Below are positions 21,441-33,526 of a stretch of 64,000 nucleotides of DNA, piece by piece. The first letter of the stretch is position 1, and every line of letters begins with the position of its first letter. Made by a program: the position numbers and the translations under genes. Source of the DNA: Ditylenchus dipsaci. Its lineage: Eukaryota; Nematoda; Chromadorea; Rhabditida; Anguinidae. Below the pieces are notes generated by a model that saw nothing but the letters and a program-made list of their open reading frames with translations, had not been told where the DNA came from and searched no databases. The DNA lies in NCBI GenBank assembly GCA_004194705.1, contig SADC01000250.1, positions 102,235 to 166,234 on the forward strand. The letters are read 5' to 3'.

Positions 21441-23200
21441 TACAACAATATTTTTGAAATTCCGTGCGAGACCAACCACGATTATTTCAAATCCAATTCA
21501 GAGGCCAATTTTACCAAAAAATCGTGTGTTTGAGTCAAAACCTCAGGTTTTCTGGATTTTGGCCAAACCTCAATTTTTCAAACTTTTTTGTTTCGAAGCC
21601 CTTGAAATTTGGGTGGGGGCTATCCCAGATAGCTTGCAATAAAATTGACCAAAAAATAAGCGCTTCATATATTAAAATGCGAAATGAACTTTCGGGAAAT
21701 GCGCAAAAAATTGTGGTCAAAAAGTGGCCAATTTTTCAAATAATTCGGTTTGAGTGCGTCTAAGCAACTTTTTTTGGTTTTTTTTTCTGAAGAGTGATTA
21801 TCACCAAAACAAAGCTGAGACTCCAAATTTCAAACCTTTACAATTGGAATTTTTTTTTCGACTTTGAAAATTTTTTTTCCTTCATGAGAATTTCGAAAAA
21901 ATTGGGAAAAATCGAAATCGATTTTCCAAAATTTTTTACAAAGTCGAATAATTTTCGTTAGTATTTTCCTGTGATCTACACGATATTCTGACTGTCAAAT
22001 TTGCAAAAATCGGAAAATTGACCCTGAGCCAAAATGTTTAAACAGCTCGGTTTACCCCTCGTTAGTTTTTTCTTATGCAGTTCAAAACAAGGACGCTCGA
22101 TACAAGGACAGCTCGATTTAAGGACAGTGTTTGGCCGGTCCCCAGGCTGTCCTCAAATCGAGCGTCGACTGTATGTCTAAGCCAGGGCTGGGCACAGGCC
22201 GGCCCTAAAATCTCTCGGCCTACGGCCGGTGTATCTCATGTACCCTGAAATATCTAACTTTAAAAAAAATCATTCTTTTACCGGAAAATATACAAATCGT
22301 TTTTGTATAGAAAAGTTGGCGCTAGTAGCGAATACCACACCCACCAAATTAAATTTAATTTGAATCATTATAAGACATTTTTTTTCTAAAATGACAAAAC
22401 TGCTGATATGTTGAAACATGTTTTGTAGCTGACGATATTTGCGATCGAATGATATATAATGTGAAAAAATACCGGCCGTACAAAAAAAAGTAGCAAATAG
22501 TCAAAAAATGATTCAAATTACAAGGGTAAAAAATAGATCATTTTCGGGACATAAATCTGGATCAAAACCTAGAAAAATATGTTGGCGGATCAAAAATGAC
22601 CCACCATTTTGAAGAGCAGAATTTTAGCTACAAAATAGGCGGAAAAATTGTATGTAGCGGTTGAAAAATCGCTGACTACTTAATAGTTTAAAAATAAAAA
22701 ACAGTGAAAAATTGAAATGATTCAAATTGCCAGCACTGCTCCGCCCCGTCGGCCTCTTAAAATTTTTCCCGCCCCCGCCGGAGGCGGAGGCGGCGTTAAA
22801 AAAATTCTGTTCCATTTCTTTTCTCTCTCTTCTCTCCTTTCCCAAAAAAATTCTGAATGATTTATTTTTTATCTAATCGTTATAATTTAAGAAAGGTTAA
22901 AAGACGGTTCGGTTAAAAAGGTTAAAACAATTGTGTATATGGGTAGTTGCGAACTTTCTGACCAACCTGATAAATCTTCAGTGCCTTTCCATGTACGGTC
23001 TACGCTTGACATAAAGACATCTATCCTTAATAAATATATGCTAAATGAAAGCTTAACATAACCTAAAAATTACGCCAAGTGGGGGTCATAAGCACCCTAG
23101 CTAATCCGGCACCCCCGCTAATCCGGCATCCAAGGACAGGTCCCGATGGGTGCCGGATTTGAGAGACTCAACTGTTTTTCGCAATTAATTTTTTCGCTGA
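21441..23200. other. No gene; A+T-rich sequence with a short TA-type MITE end
   Basis: At 22085-22172 AGGACGCTCGATACAAGG and CCTCAAATCGAGCGTCGACT with GTA are the inverted ends of a small CAGT-type element, around GGCCGGTCCCCAGG. A G+C-rich patch at 22740-22800 (CCGCCGGAGGCGGAGGCGGC) resembles one at 30765-30830. No exon was recognised. Confidence 0.45.
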
Positions 23201-23253
23201 CATGGTAGCGCCTAATTTATTTATGTTACGGACAACAATCAATTATGACACAG

Positions 23254-25661
23254 TCAGTCAATATTTTTGCTTCTTTTTGCGGCAGGTCCATTTCCTTTGC
23301 CGGCAGAGGTGCTTGGTTGTTGCTGATCAGCTTCCTGCTCCAGCTGAGAAATTCTTCGCAGAGCTTCCTGCAACAATTCTTCAGTGGCAGTCAGAGAGGC
23401 TCTTGCGTTTGTCACCTGTAATTTAAAGATACAGTCGAGTACAGCTATAGCGTTACCATAAATTTTGATGCAAACTTTTTTTTACCTTAATTTTTGGATT
23501 CATTTGCCGAAATCGATTAGTATAAGTTGTCGAAAATCACAACATTTTCGATTTCCTCAGTGGTTTCTGAGTCCACAATCATGCCAATAAGGCACGTGGA
23601 TCCAGATAAAAAGATATTTGATTCTTTTTTGAATGAGCGTGGCACTATATCGGGTCACTGCATAAATTCGAAATTCGACGACCACCAAATTCGGAATTCT
23701 CGCAATTTTTGGACCGCATTGACGGATCGATTTCAGCAAAAAACTCCATAAATTAAGATGAAAAGCGTGATTCGACTGTGAAGAGTGTCCCAAGAAATTT
23801 GGAAAACTGCAAAAGGCTATAACTTCTTTCTGGTTGAATTCCGAAAATCTGTTAAAGCCAATCAATTAAGAAAAAAATTGCAACTCATTTAATAAATAGT
23901 GCCAAAAACACGACTTTTTCTTACTTAGGACCAGTGCTGGCATTTGGCTCCCGAATTTCTTACTGGCTCCCAAATTTCTAGTAATAATTTACACCACTTT
24001 TTCGCACAATAATTAAATTCTAAAAAGTACGTTATGTAGAGGAGGAGAGGGATCTCTAGTTGGTCGAAAAGTTAGCTCTTAGAAAAAAATACTTCTTACG
24101 TAAAAATCACAAAGAGCCAACTCGGAGCCAAATTTTTTCCAAAATTCAAAAAATTTGGCTCCGAGTTGGCTCTTTGTGATTTTTACATTAGAAGTATTTT
24201 TTCTAAGAGCTAACTTTTTGACCAACTAGGGATCCCTTTCCCCTCTACAAAACGTACTTTTCAGAAAGTGGTGTAAATTATTTAAAATATGATATTTCAG
24301 AAGATTCAGACAAGATTTCACCGACTCTTTTCTCCAAAATACCATTGCTGTTGTTGACAATGAGATTTGTTCATGCATCTCGAAAATTTTTAAAAGTTAT
24401 ATTTCTGGTATACTATTGTGAATCTTTAAAATTACTACAAATAGCGTCTTTCAGATAGATGGATTAGTGGTCAAAATGCAAAAAGTTTCAAGAGTTTTGA
24501 AAATCGAGTGAATAACTTACTCGATCCTCAGCACTTCGACGAATTCTTTGCACAGTCGCTTCGGCCCTTCTTCGTCTAGCTTCGGCCATTGTTAGATGCC
24601 TTTGCATGACTCGACGATCTTCTTCGGCCTGACGGCGGTCCACTTCGGCCTGACGGCGGTCCACTTCGGCCTGACGGCGGTCCACTTCGGCTAGTCGACG
24701 GTCTTCTTCCGCTTTTTCTCGAGACACTACTTCCAGCGAAAGACGACGTTGGAGCTCAGAAATCTGAAAAAGTAGTATTAACTTGTGCAAAAAAATCATC
24801 TGAAATAAGATGTGGCTTTTCTGCTCTTAAAATTCATACCGTTAGTTTCTCTACGTGAAAATCAATGATAGAGCAAATGTTTTTTAGCACATTCTGACGT
24901 GATGGATGTATTTCAAGAAGATGAAGTTTATCCAATAAAAAAGGCACTCGATTTTATCGAAGAATGAGATCACTTCGGTAACTATTTCTACCGAAAAAAA
25001 CATTTTTCTGTAGAAAATTGTTGCCACAAAAATAGCAAAATAATATACAAGAAATGATTATGATTGAGAGATGTCACTCAAAAGAAGCACTTACATGGTT
25101 TGTATTTGAAGCTGCTGAATTGCACGGTTGCTGATCTCCTTCTAAGAGTTCTTCTTCCAAGTCATCTTCGCGCTCATCCTTTTCATCCTCCTCAAGCTCT
25201 TCTTCGTCGTCTTGTTCAATGCTCTGCTCTTCTTCCGACAGATCACTAGCCGAGGAAATTTCTTCGGGGACATCAGGATCTTCTTCAGACGAATCACTCG
25301 ATGCGCTGCCAGTACTGCTTTGCTCGGAACTCGAGGAAGAAGATGAACGAGTGTCGATTCCTACATAGCCAGATCCCTCACCTGCATATTCTTCATTTCC
25401 GCCAGAAAGACTGCGCTGGGCACTACTTCGACTAGAAGACAAATCAGATCGATTAGTGCTGCTGCTCGAAGTACTTGGAGCATCTTGATCACAAGAAGGC
25501 TGGAAATAAAGCAGTTAAGTGAGACCTAACAATAAAATTCATTTCAATGGCAAACGAAATTACACTACATAATAAATTACCGGAGAATTTTCGCATGCTA
25601 TCTTGCTTCCGACCAGTGACAGATGCTTCTTTCGTCGGTTGTTTCGATCACAGCTCACCAT
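23254..25661 (-). CDS. Acidic, coiled-coil protein of unknown function (four exons)
   Basis: I join four exons, all in phase 0: 25661-25581, 25499-25095, 24763-24521 and 23415-23254, giving 296 residues. All donors are GTAA and acceptors TTCCAG, TTTCAG and TTACAG. The protein starts MVSCDRNNRRKKHLSLVGSK, a basic stretch. Residues about 28-160 are Ser-rich, then strongly acidic (SEEEQSIEQDDEEELEEDEK). Residues about 163-243 form a charged helical region with three perfect tandem heptads AEVDRRQ plus diverged flanking copies. Residues about 244-296 continue as a likely coiled coil (EELLQEALRRISQLEQEADQ) and end in a short basic patch, AAKRSKN, that could be a nuclear localisation signal. The mix of basic, acidic and coiled-coil parts suggests a nuclear structural or regulatory protein, but I know no named family. 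Intron 3 carries a palindromic element. Confidence 0.75.
23985..24288. mobile_element. Palindromic MITE in intron 3 of the coiled-coil gene
   Basis: The left arm (AATTTACACCACTTTTTCG, AAAAAGTACGTTATGTAGAG, AGAGCCAACTCGGAGCCAAA) is mirrored by the right arm (TTTGGCTCCGAGTTGGCTCT, CCTCTACAAAACGTACTTTT, GAAAGTGGTGTAAATT). It lies wholly within the intron. Confidence 0.75.
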
Positions 25662-26240
25662 TTACGCTCTAAATTTTTATTTTTTGGTTAAAATATTCAA
25701 AAAAATCTGATTTGACAATTTTGGGTTTTTTAGCATCACGCGCGCAGGAAAATCGATAACTTAAACAGCAATAATATATGCGAACTCAAAAAATTGTGAA
25801 AATCAAAAAATTGTTGAAGGCGAGAAAATCGGGCCAATACAAACTGTCCCAATGCAAAGTGGGTTGAATTTAACGATTTTGAGCCCAATAACCGTCAAAA
25901 TATGGTCAACAAGTTGGACTGACATTGGCCCCGAGAGCATAGACCTAGTTTGAATTGTCCAAATTTCGGATGGGCTACTTTCAATTTCTCGTCTCCAAAA
26001 AATTGAGAAAAGATCAAGTGTTAAAAAAAATCTGAACATATTGTCTCAAACATACGAAATAAACCAACGAAATTGGCTACAAACAGAACAATAAACTCAA
26101 AGACTCTCACATAAACAGGTTCTTAGACCGCGACGTAACCCCAAGACAAAACCATTTTTAAACTCAATTTGAAAAATAAACACATAGGAAACCAAAGCCG
26201 AAATCAACATAAAAGACAGCGGTAGACCAAGGCAATCAAA
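25662..26240. promoter_or_regulatory. Upstream region of the coiled-coil gene
   Basis: This non-coding stretch precedes the start codon at 25661. Transcription on the minus strand would start here. I see no TATA box or other element strong enough to name. Confidence 0.3.
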
Positions 26241-26241
26241 T

Positions 26242-26667
26242 TACAGTCGACGCTCTCCATTGCGTCCCCCAAAAGTTCGTTCCCACCTCGGGTCCGACAC
26301 TTTTTTTAGCTCAATTTTTGAAGTTTTTTTCACAACTGATTCGTCAGTCTGGTCGGAAATATCGCAAGGATTCCGATTTTGCCGGTCGTTTCTCTGAAAT
26401 ATGATAATTTTGTCATTTAGACCCGCAACGCTCTCAATTGCGTCGCCTTTTTGGGATTTAAGGCGACGCAATTGAGAGCGTTGCGGGTCTAAATGACAAA
26501 TTATCATATTTCCGAGAAACGACCGGCAAAATCGGAATCCTTGCGATATTTCCGACCAGACTGACGAATCAGTTGTGAAAAAAACTTCAAAAATTGAGCT
26601 AAAAAAAAGTGTCGGACCCGAGGTGGGAACGAACTTTTTGGGGACGCAATGGAGGGCGTCGACTGTA
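26242..26667. mobile_element. TA-flanked long palindrome (CAGT family)
   Basis: Ends are TACAGTCGACGCTCTCCATT and AATGGAGGGCGTCGACTGTA. The 426 bp form a nearly perfect inverted repeat; the arms meet around CGTCGCCTTTTTGGGATTTA. Internal arm sequence (GTTCGTTCCCACCTCGGGTC, ATCGCAAGGATTCCGATTTT) is shared with 28125-28956 and the half at 765-945. Confidence 0.9.
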
Positions 26668-26777
26668 TTATTATTTCTTAAATAACCACAAATAAACCGT
26701 AGTTCATAGGACTCAAAAACGACAGGGAAAGTGTGTGTGTCTCAGACCTGTTTTTACTGATCTGGGATATCATCTTA

Positions 26778-28010
26778 CTAGGGTCTGCAGGCGCCTATCG
26801 GCGCCTATGTTGTTCGGGAACATTAGTTGTTCATGTACATTAGTAGTTCGGGTAGATTTATCTTTCGAGTGCGTTAATGGTTAGGGTAGATCATCCACCC
26901 TACCTGTTGACTAAGCTACTCTACCTCGCCTACCCTCGCCCATTCTCACCTGCTCATGCCCATTCTCGCCTATCCTCGTCTACCCTTGCCCATCCTCACC
27001 TATTCTCGCCTACCCTCGCCTATCCTCGCCCATCCTCGCCTATCCTCGCCTACCCTTGCCCATCCTCGCCTCTCCTCGCTTACCCTCGCCTATTCTCCCC
27101 TACCCTCGCCTATCCTCGCCTACCCTCGCCCATCCTCGCCTACCCTTGCCCATCCTCGCCTATCCTCGCCTAGCCTTTCCCATCCTCCCTTACCCTCGCC
27201 TATCCTCGCCTACCCTTGCCCATCCTCGCCTATCCTTGCCCATCCTCGCCTATCCTCGCCTGCTCTTGCCCATCCTCGCCTATCCTCGCCTACCCTTGCC
27301 CATCCTCGCCCATCCTCGCCTATCCTCCCCAACCCTCGCCTATCCTCGCCTACCCTCGCCTATCCTCCCTACCGTCGCCTATCCTCGCCTACCCTCGCTT
27401 ATCCTCGCCTACCCTTGAAATCCACCATCTCCGATTTGGAGGGCAAGGAAAATTCTTTTTAGAAGCAACTTCGATTATACGTGTTTGTGCTTAAAAAGAT
27501 GCCAAGATGTTTTACTTGAAGGTTCCGCAGAGATATCTGACATTAATTGGCAAAAACTGGCCAAAAAGTGGGTTTAAACCCGAAAATCCACCTTAAATCC
27601 AGGCCAAAATCGACCTTCACCAATTTGGAGGGCAAGGAAAATTTTTTTTAGAAGCAACTTCAATCATACGTGTTTGAGCTTAAAAGAAAGCCAAGATGTT
27701 AAACTTCAGGGTTCCGGTGAAATAACGAACATGAGTTAACTAAACATAGCAGAAAAGTGGGCTTGAACACAAAATGCCACCTCAAATCCAGGCTAAAATA
27801 AACCATCTCTAGTTTGGAGGGCAAGGAAATTTTTTTTAGAAGCAACTTCAATTATACTTGTCTGTGCTTAAAAGAAAGCTAAGATGTTGAACTTGAGGGT
27901 TCCGAAAAAATATCGAACATAAAATTGCAAAAAGTAGCCAAAAATCAATCTTGAACACCATAAATTCATAAAAAGTGTGACGGACGGACGGACCCCCCGA
28001 CCCAAATACT
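26778..28010 (+). mobile_element. Minisatellite-bearing element, 10-11 bp TSD, copy 1
   Basis: ATATCATCTTA at 26767-26777 and 28011-28021 flanks the element, and the partner repeat near 32545 has the sequence once. The element starts CTAGGGTCTGCAGGCGCCTA, with short palindromes (GGCGCCTATCGGCGCC, GTTCGGGAAC). It continues into a long 10-12-bp minisatellite (CTCGCCTATC/CTCGCCCATC, 26930-27418), then three diverged tandem units of about 185 bp (GATTTGGAGGGCAAGGAAAA), and ends GACGGACGGACGGACCCCCC with GACCCAAATACT. No transposase frame. Superfamily not certain. Confidence 0.85.
26930..27418 (+). repeat. CTCGCC(T/C)A(T/C)C minisatellite
   Basis: About 40 units of 10-12 bases. Units mix CTCGCCTATC, CTCGCCTACC and TTGCCCATC in a non-uniform order. 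Open frames across it only reflect unit lengths divisible by three. Confidence 0.95.
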
Positions 28011-28124
28011 ATATCATCTTATTTTTTTGTATTATTATTAGTAGTTTCACAATATTTGTTGTACTCTTTTTTTTGTATTATTATTAATAGTTTCACAATA
28101 TTTGTTGTACTCTTTTTTTTGTAT

Positions 28125-28956
28125 TACAGTCAAACCTCTATATAACGCCCCCCCCCTAAAAGTTCGTTCCCACCTTGGGTCCGACACTTTTTTTAGCTCG
28201 ATTTTCAAAGCTTTTTTTAAATTCTGTTTTGACAGTCTGGTCGCAAATATCGCAAGGATTCCGATTTTGCCGATCGTTTTTCAATATTTGGTAAAATATC
28301 GATTACCGACGGTCAATGAATTTTTTTTTTTAAATTTTTGATCAAAATCGTCAATTTTCAGGCCAAAAGTTTCTGGAAAGTCGACTCAAACGCCAAAATC
28401 TCATCCTAAATCCGAATCCGTTGAGATCAGATCGAAATAATTTTTATGGGCTGATATATAGCTATTTTGAGTAGATGGATCAGGAATTTGCCACCATTCA
28501 CCTATTTTAATGGGTATCTCAGTCTATAAAAAATATTTTGATCTGATCTCAACGGATTCGGATTTAGGATGAGATTTTGGTGTTAGGGTCGACTTTCCAG
28601 AAACTTTTGCCCTGAAATTGACGATTTTAATCAAAAATTTCGAAAAAAAATTCATTGACCGTCGGTAATCGATAGCCGTCCCAATATTTGAATAATTTTA
28701 CTATTAAAAAATACAAAACCTCTATATAACGGCCTCTAATTTTTTTAGAGGGCCGTTATATAGAGGTTTTGTATTTTCTAATAGTAAAATTATTCAAATA
28801 TTGAAAAACGATCGGCAAAATCGGAATCCTTGCGATATTTGCGACCAGACTGTCAAAACAGAATTTAAAAAAGCTTTGAAAATCGAGCTAAAAAAGTGTC
28901 GGACCCAAGGTGGGAACGAACTTTTAGGGGGGGCGTTATATAGAGGTTTGACTGTA
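28125..28956. mobile_element. TA-flanked 832-bp foldback (CAGT family)
   Basis: Ends are TACAGTCAAACCTCTATATA and TATATAGAGGTTTGACTGTA. Both arms carry GTTCGTTCCCACCTTGGGTC and GCAAGGATTCCGATTTTGCC, and a smaller palindrome of the same terminal motif sits at the centre (ACCTCTATATAACGGCCTCT). The empty site near 32470 reads GTATTATTATCAATTGTGCA, showing simple TA duplication. Confidence 0.9.
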
Positions 28957-29212
28957 TTATCAATTGTGCAGGCTAACAATAAAGCAGTAGAAAAGTGTGT
29001 AAATTGTGTGCGTGTGACAAACCATATAACTGCTTAAAATAAAGACATTGACAAAAATATTCGATTTTATGCGATCTAAAATGTGTTCTCTAGAGAAAAA
29101 GAGGAGGAATGTTGTTTTACCACGCGCAACATCACGAAAACTTTAAAGTGGGAGGAGACTTCATATACGCATCACCTAAGTAACAGGTTCGACTACCACT
29201 AATTGCAAACTT

Positions 29213-29477
29213 TACCGTATATTCTCTATTAGAAGGCCCTCTCTATTAGAAGGCCCCTCTCTAATAGAAGGCCTCCCTTGAGGACCTATATATCAGCCTA
29301 GAAAAAGAAATTCGCAAATCTGTTTTTCGCGTTTTCTTAGTTAGCACGAGCTTACCTGATTCCACTTTTAAAATTTTGGTTGAGCACGTAAAGTTTCAAA
29401 ATTGACCCAAATTTTTTCCGACTTTTTTAGGGTTGAAAAATAGAAGGCCCGGGCCTTCTAATAGAGAATATACGGTA
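29213..29477. mobile_element. TA-flanked MITE, CCGTATATTC (pogo-like) family
   Basis: Starts TACCGTATATTCTCTATTAG and ends CTAATAGAGAATATACGGTA. GAAGGCCCTCTCTATTA repeats two to three times at the left end, another example of subterminal tandem units. The interior resembles 17306-17552. Confidence 0.85.
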
Positions 29478-30840
29478 TCTTTTTATCTTCTTCAATTCAC
29501 AAGTTTGGTGTCAAAATGATCCTCACATTCTTGGCTATCTGACTTAACACTCGGACTCCCGAGCGTGACTTTTGCTGATCCTAATTCAGAATTTCATGCT
29601 GAACACGATGATAGAAAAAAAAATTCAAAAAGTCACTCTATGGTGGTCAGCCGCCTTTGTGAACCATCAATATCACGATTTTTGCCTATGCAACTTCAAA
29701 AGGGTAGATCATGCCAATTTCTCTGATAGATCAACCTAATTTTATATGCAAAGGGAAGTACAGATTACGAGCTTTCTAATGACATATCGTTGAGGTATTT
29801 ATAACAATCTAATGAAAAAATTTTGGGTGACAGAAAACATTGGGTTCTTTTTCAAAGTTCATACAAAAATTGATGACCTTTCTTGACCTAAAACTCTGAT
29901 TTTGCTGAGAAAACCTAAATTTCTGACACCGGATTTGTGTTCAGCATGGTCGATTTACTTAAGAAACTGTTCTTTTATTCTGACACTCATTGTCAAATTT
30001 CTAATTCCTCTCGAGACAAAATTTATTCAAATTCGAATTTTTCCAAATTTCAAATCATGAAAAACACCATTTTCTGGTGTTTTTGGAGGACTTCATATAA
30101 CCCAGTTCTGCCCAAACTAAACTAATTATTTGGTACATACTTAGCAAATGTTGAATTATCAAGATCTTTTGTATGTTATTCTTGTTGAAGATGAATCAAC
30201 TCGTCGATTAGAAGGTGCAGAAGCTGTCTGCTGCTAATTCGATACTTTTCACACTTATACATGAAAAAGTACCATTCAAATTATTGGGATGATGGATCGC
30301 GTATCCATTACAGTGAGACCTTTATATAAGGACTGTTTAAACGCTGTCTTTTTTTTGTCGAGTTGTCTTTATTCAGAATTTCGAAATTCCAAAAAAAAAT
30401 AAGAAATTAAGATTAAAAGGCCCAAAAAACAGCTGTGCGTATATGGAGTGTGTCCCTGTATAGAGCGTGAATATACAAATAGGGTTGGCGGGTACCCGAA
30501 ATTTTCGGGTACCCGAACCGGAACAGAAATTTTCGGGTACCCGAACCGATATCCGAAAAAATCGAATTTACAGAAACAGGCTTCCTGCATACACGCTGTC
30601 AACTATGAAGTCGGTCACCTCACTTTTCAACATTCTTTTAAACGATATCTGCAAGGACAATACTTTTTTTTCTCGCGAGTATACTTTTTTTGGCGCAAAT
30701 GCTTCTTTTGCCTAATTAGATTGTAAATTTTCACCGAAAATTTTCACCTATTACAAAAATCATCTCGGCGGAGGCGGCGGCGGAGCGATTCAGCCGGCGA
30801 ATACGTGTCCGCCGGCGGAGGCGGGGTACCTCAAGAATGA
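29478..30840. other. No gene; simple repeats
   Basis: GGGTACCCGAA units repeat at 30486-30552. A G+C-rich GGCGGAGGCGG patch occurs at 30765-30830. A CAGTGAGACCTTTATATAAG terminus-like sequence is at 30310. No exon was recognised. Confidence 0.45.
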
Positions 30841-30869
30841 CTCCGCGCACCCCCTGCGCCCCCGAAGGG

Positions 30870-31292
30870 GCAAAACTAGGGGCTTGGAGTTGAGATGCGC
30901 ACACCCACATACCTTAGACACAAATCACTCGAAAGTGACTCTGGATGCATGAAAAAGCATGCATACCAGAGTTTATTTATGCGGTAGGCCCCAGTATTCA
31001 AACCTATGTTCAACATCTTCTTGTTAGTGGCCCCTGTGTGATTAGTGGCCCCTTTTATTCCCCTCCCTATACAGCCCTTAATCCCTTTAAAATTCAAAAG
31101 GCGCCAATTCAAATTTTTCAAATTTTGACTAAAAACCATGATACCCCCTGTGGATCGAATTTTTTTTCTCAGAATCAAAAAAAAACACGCGGCTTTCTCA
31201 TGAAATCGGGGTCTAGAAACACGAATATTAAGTTATCTCCTCCATCCGATCACTCTGCGTGGGAAGGGGGGGGAGGATTCTATACTCAAGCC
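30870..31292 (-). mobile_element. FB foldback, one arm plus centre
   Basis: Starts in the central module (AACTAGGGGCTTGGAGTTGA, CCACATACCTTAGACACAAA) and runs through the full right arm to GATTCTATACTCAAGCC. The left arm is missing. Confidence 0.8.
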
Positions 31293-31854
31293 GAAGGTTG
31301 GACGAAAATAGTTATTTAAAAAAAGAATGACGCGTTTGTATGGACCTAATTTTTGCCCATAAATGACCATTTTGAGGGGCGTTTTTTAAGTTGTGTAGCA
31401 CAACTTAGTAAGCATAGATTTTTGGTCATAACATGCATCTTAGTATTTTGCACTGGCTATGATTTGCGTATAAGGTTTTTGTAAGATATTTCCTAAAACT
31501 TCAAAAAAAGTTATCGACAATGGCGGGTTTTTAAAAGTTTTAGCAAAGGATAATACACCAAAAAAAAACCGCGGTCAGAAAAGTTGTTTTTACGCCGTTT
31601 AGAGCCTAAAAATGCAAAATGGAACGATGAGCACGATACAAGCTTCAGATTTTAATTTGGGCCACGTTTCGACCGAGTTATTTTAGATGTTTGTTTTCGC
31701 TCGAAGAAAAAATCATGAAAAATCGACATTTTAGTAAGGCTAGTGTGGAATGAATGAGTCGAAATAGAAAATTAAAGGAGTTAATCGGCGATTCATTCAA
31801 ACTCTGTGTATTCACCAAATACTACAAATAGTATCAAGGAGAATGAGGTATAAT

Positions 31855-32010
31855 TCTTCAAAGTGGACAGGCCGGTACTGACAAGCATTGACAAGCTGCA
31901 AAAAAATAGTCAAACTGTGAGAAGAAACTGATTTGAAGGAAAGCAAACTAACGTCAGTGACAAAAGTGATTCCATGCTTGAGTGTTGGTCAGTCGTTGAA
32001 CTTGTAATTG
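31855..32010. repeat. Dispersed repeat, inverted copy of 13008-13165
   Basis: GGTACTGACAAGCATTGACA, GTGAGAAGAAACTGATTTGA and TGCTTGAGTGTTGGTCAGTC match the other copy in inverse. The flanks differ. Confidence 0.6.
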
Positions 32011-32279
32011 ACAAATAGGCCGACCAGAACCCTTGCCCTCCCACTCGCCAGAATTCAAAGTAAAGTAAAGTATTAGTATCAAGTATTAGTAAAGTATCAT
32101 AAAGTAAAATATTAGTTTTGACCTGGCGAGGCTGGGGAACTTTTAACAATAATAGTTTCGAGTTAAGTTAGATAAGTTTTCAAAAATAAGTTTGCATAAT
32201 GGTGCGTTACTTTTTTTGCAGATTATGCAAAATAAGTTTTTTTGCGTACTGTATCGTGAAAACTGAAAAAGGTGGGAAA

Positions 32280-32590
32280 ACGTGCTTTATTAACATTTTC
32301 GTGATGTTGCCTGTTAAATCACCATTCCTCCTCTTTTTCTCTAGAGAACACATTTTAGATTGCATAAAATCAAATATTTTTGTCAATGTCTTTATTTTAA
32401 GCAGTTAAATGGTTTGTCACACGCACACAGTTTACACACTTTTTCTACTGCTTTATTGTTAGCCTGCACAATTGATAATAATACAAAAAAGAGTACAACG
32501 AATATTGTGAAACTACTAATAATAATACAAAAAAATAAGATGATAGCCCAAATCAGTAAAAACAGGTCTCAGACACACACACACATCAAA
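32280..32590. repeat. Dispersed repeat, empty-site copy (inverted partner of 26700-29130)
   Basis: It is collinear with the partner but lacks both insertions: TATCATCTTATTTTTTTGTA and GTATTATTATCAATTGTGC (minus strand) are uninterrupted. It thus records the pre-insertion state at two sites. Confidence 0.85.
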
Positions 32591-33526
32591 TAAAATATGT
32601 AAGACAAAGAGAGTGGATTTTTACTAAAAAGCACCAGTCCAAATCCAATTCTCAAGTGATGAACTGGAGCTAAGGAAGTGCCCAAATGCGGCCAAGCAAA
32701 AACATAAGTTTAATGGAGTGGTAGTAGAGCACAATTATTAAGATTACTATGGATTTCTTACTGTACAACAAATTGGATTATAGATAAATGGATAGACTCA
32801 ACAAAGGGCTTCTAAGCTATATGGTAGGAAAGCAAAAATTAATTGTTGGTGGTTTCTCAAAAGGCCACACCTCTGCGAAATAGGAACAGATGGAGACTAG
32901 TAGAATCTTTACGAGAAATCCGATTAGTCTAACAAAGGCTTTGCATAGTTTTAACAGAGTCGGAAATTTGAAAAAATTGTATTTTTCTATTAAACGGCTC
33001 GGGCCGTTTTTTTCAGCCCTTGAAAATAGAAAAAAAATTGGGCTGATTTTGAGATTTCTTCCAACAATCTACTCTTTTGAATCGTTTAAAAAATTTTCTA
33101 CATAGTTGGTAAAAATGGATTTTTTCGTAATTTTTTCGAATAGCCTTGCCTTTTTGCGTTGCCACGCATAGTTAAACCTTTTAAACCAGCAAAAATGTAA
33201 TATTTGCTGTGTAAATGCACACCGAAAAAGAATAATATGTTGTTGTAATGCTGCTGATCTGTGCATGCATTATAGATGAAGAAGAGTAGCAGGATTTAGT
33301 GTTTGGCAATTGTGTTGAAGAAGAAGCTAGCCTCTAGTTTAGACGATTTGTTAGACTTTAAAAGTGTCTGGGCGAGGTAGGGGACTGGGATCAATCTAAA
33401 AAAGGAATTTGATTGTAGTTTGCATTTTTATAAAACATTTTTCGGTAACGCTATTTTTATAGAGAGAAAAGTTTAAAAGCACTTAACGATAATGCTCGAA
33501 AACTTGCTCTTACAATAAAAATTAAA

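Larger units (their letters stand above)
26700..29130. repeat. Long dispersed repeat, occupied copy (inverted partner 32280-32590)
   Basis: Flanking parts (GTGTGTGTCTCAGACCTGTT; AGTTTCACAATATTTGTTGT; CAATTGTGCAGGCTAACAAT; GAAAAAGAGGAGGAATG) match 32280-32590 in inverted orientation. Here the sequence is interrupted by two insertions, 26778-28010 and 28125-28956, which the partner lacks. Confidence 0.85.

Noticed and set aside
26877..27494. Long plus-strand frames rich in Pro, Leu, Ser, Ala and Tyr
   Set aside because: They are translations of the CTCGCC(T/C)A(T/C)C minisatellite in several frames; the same occurs on the minus strand at 53436-53912.
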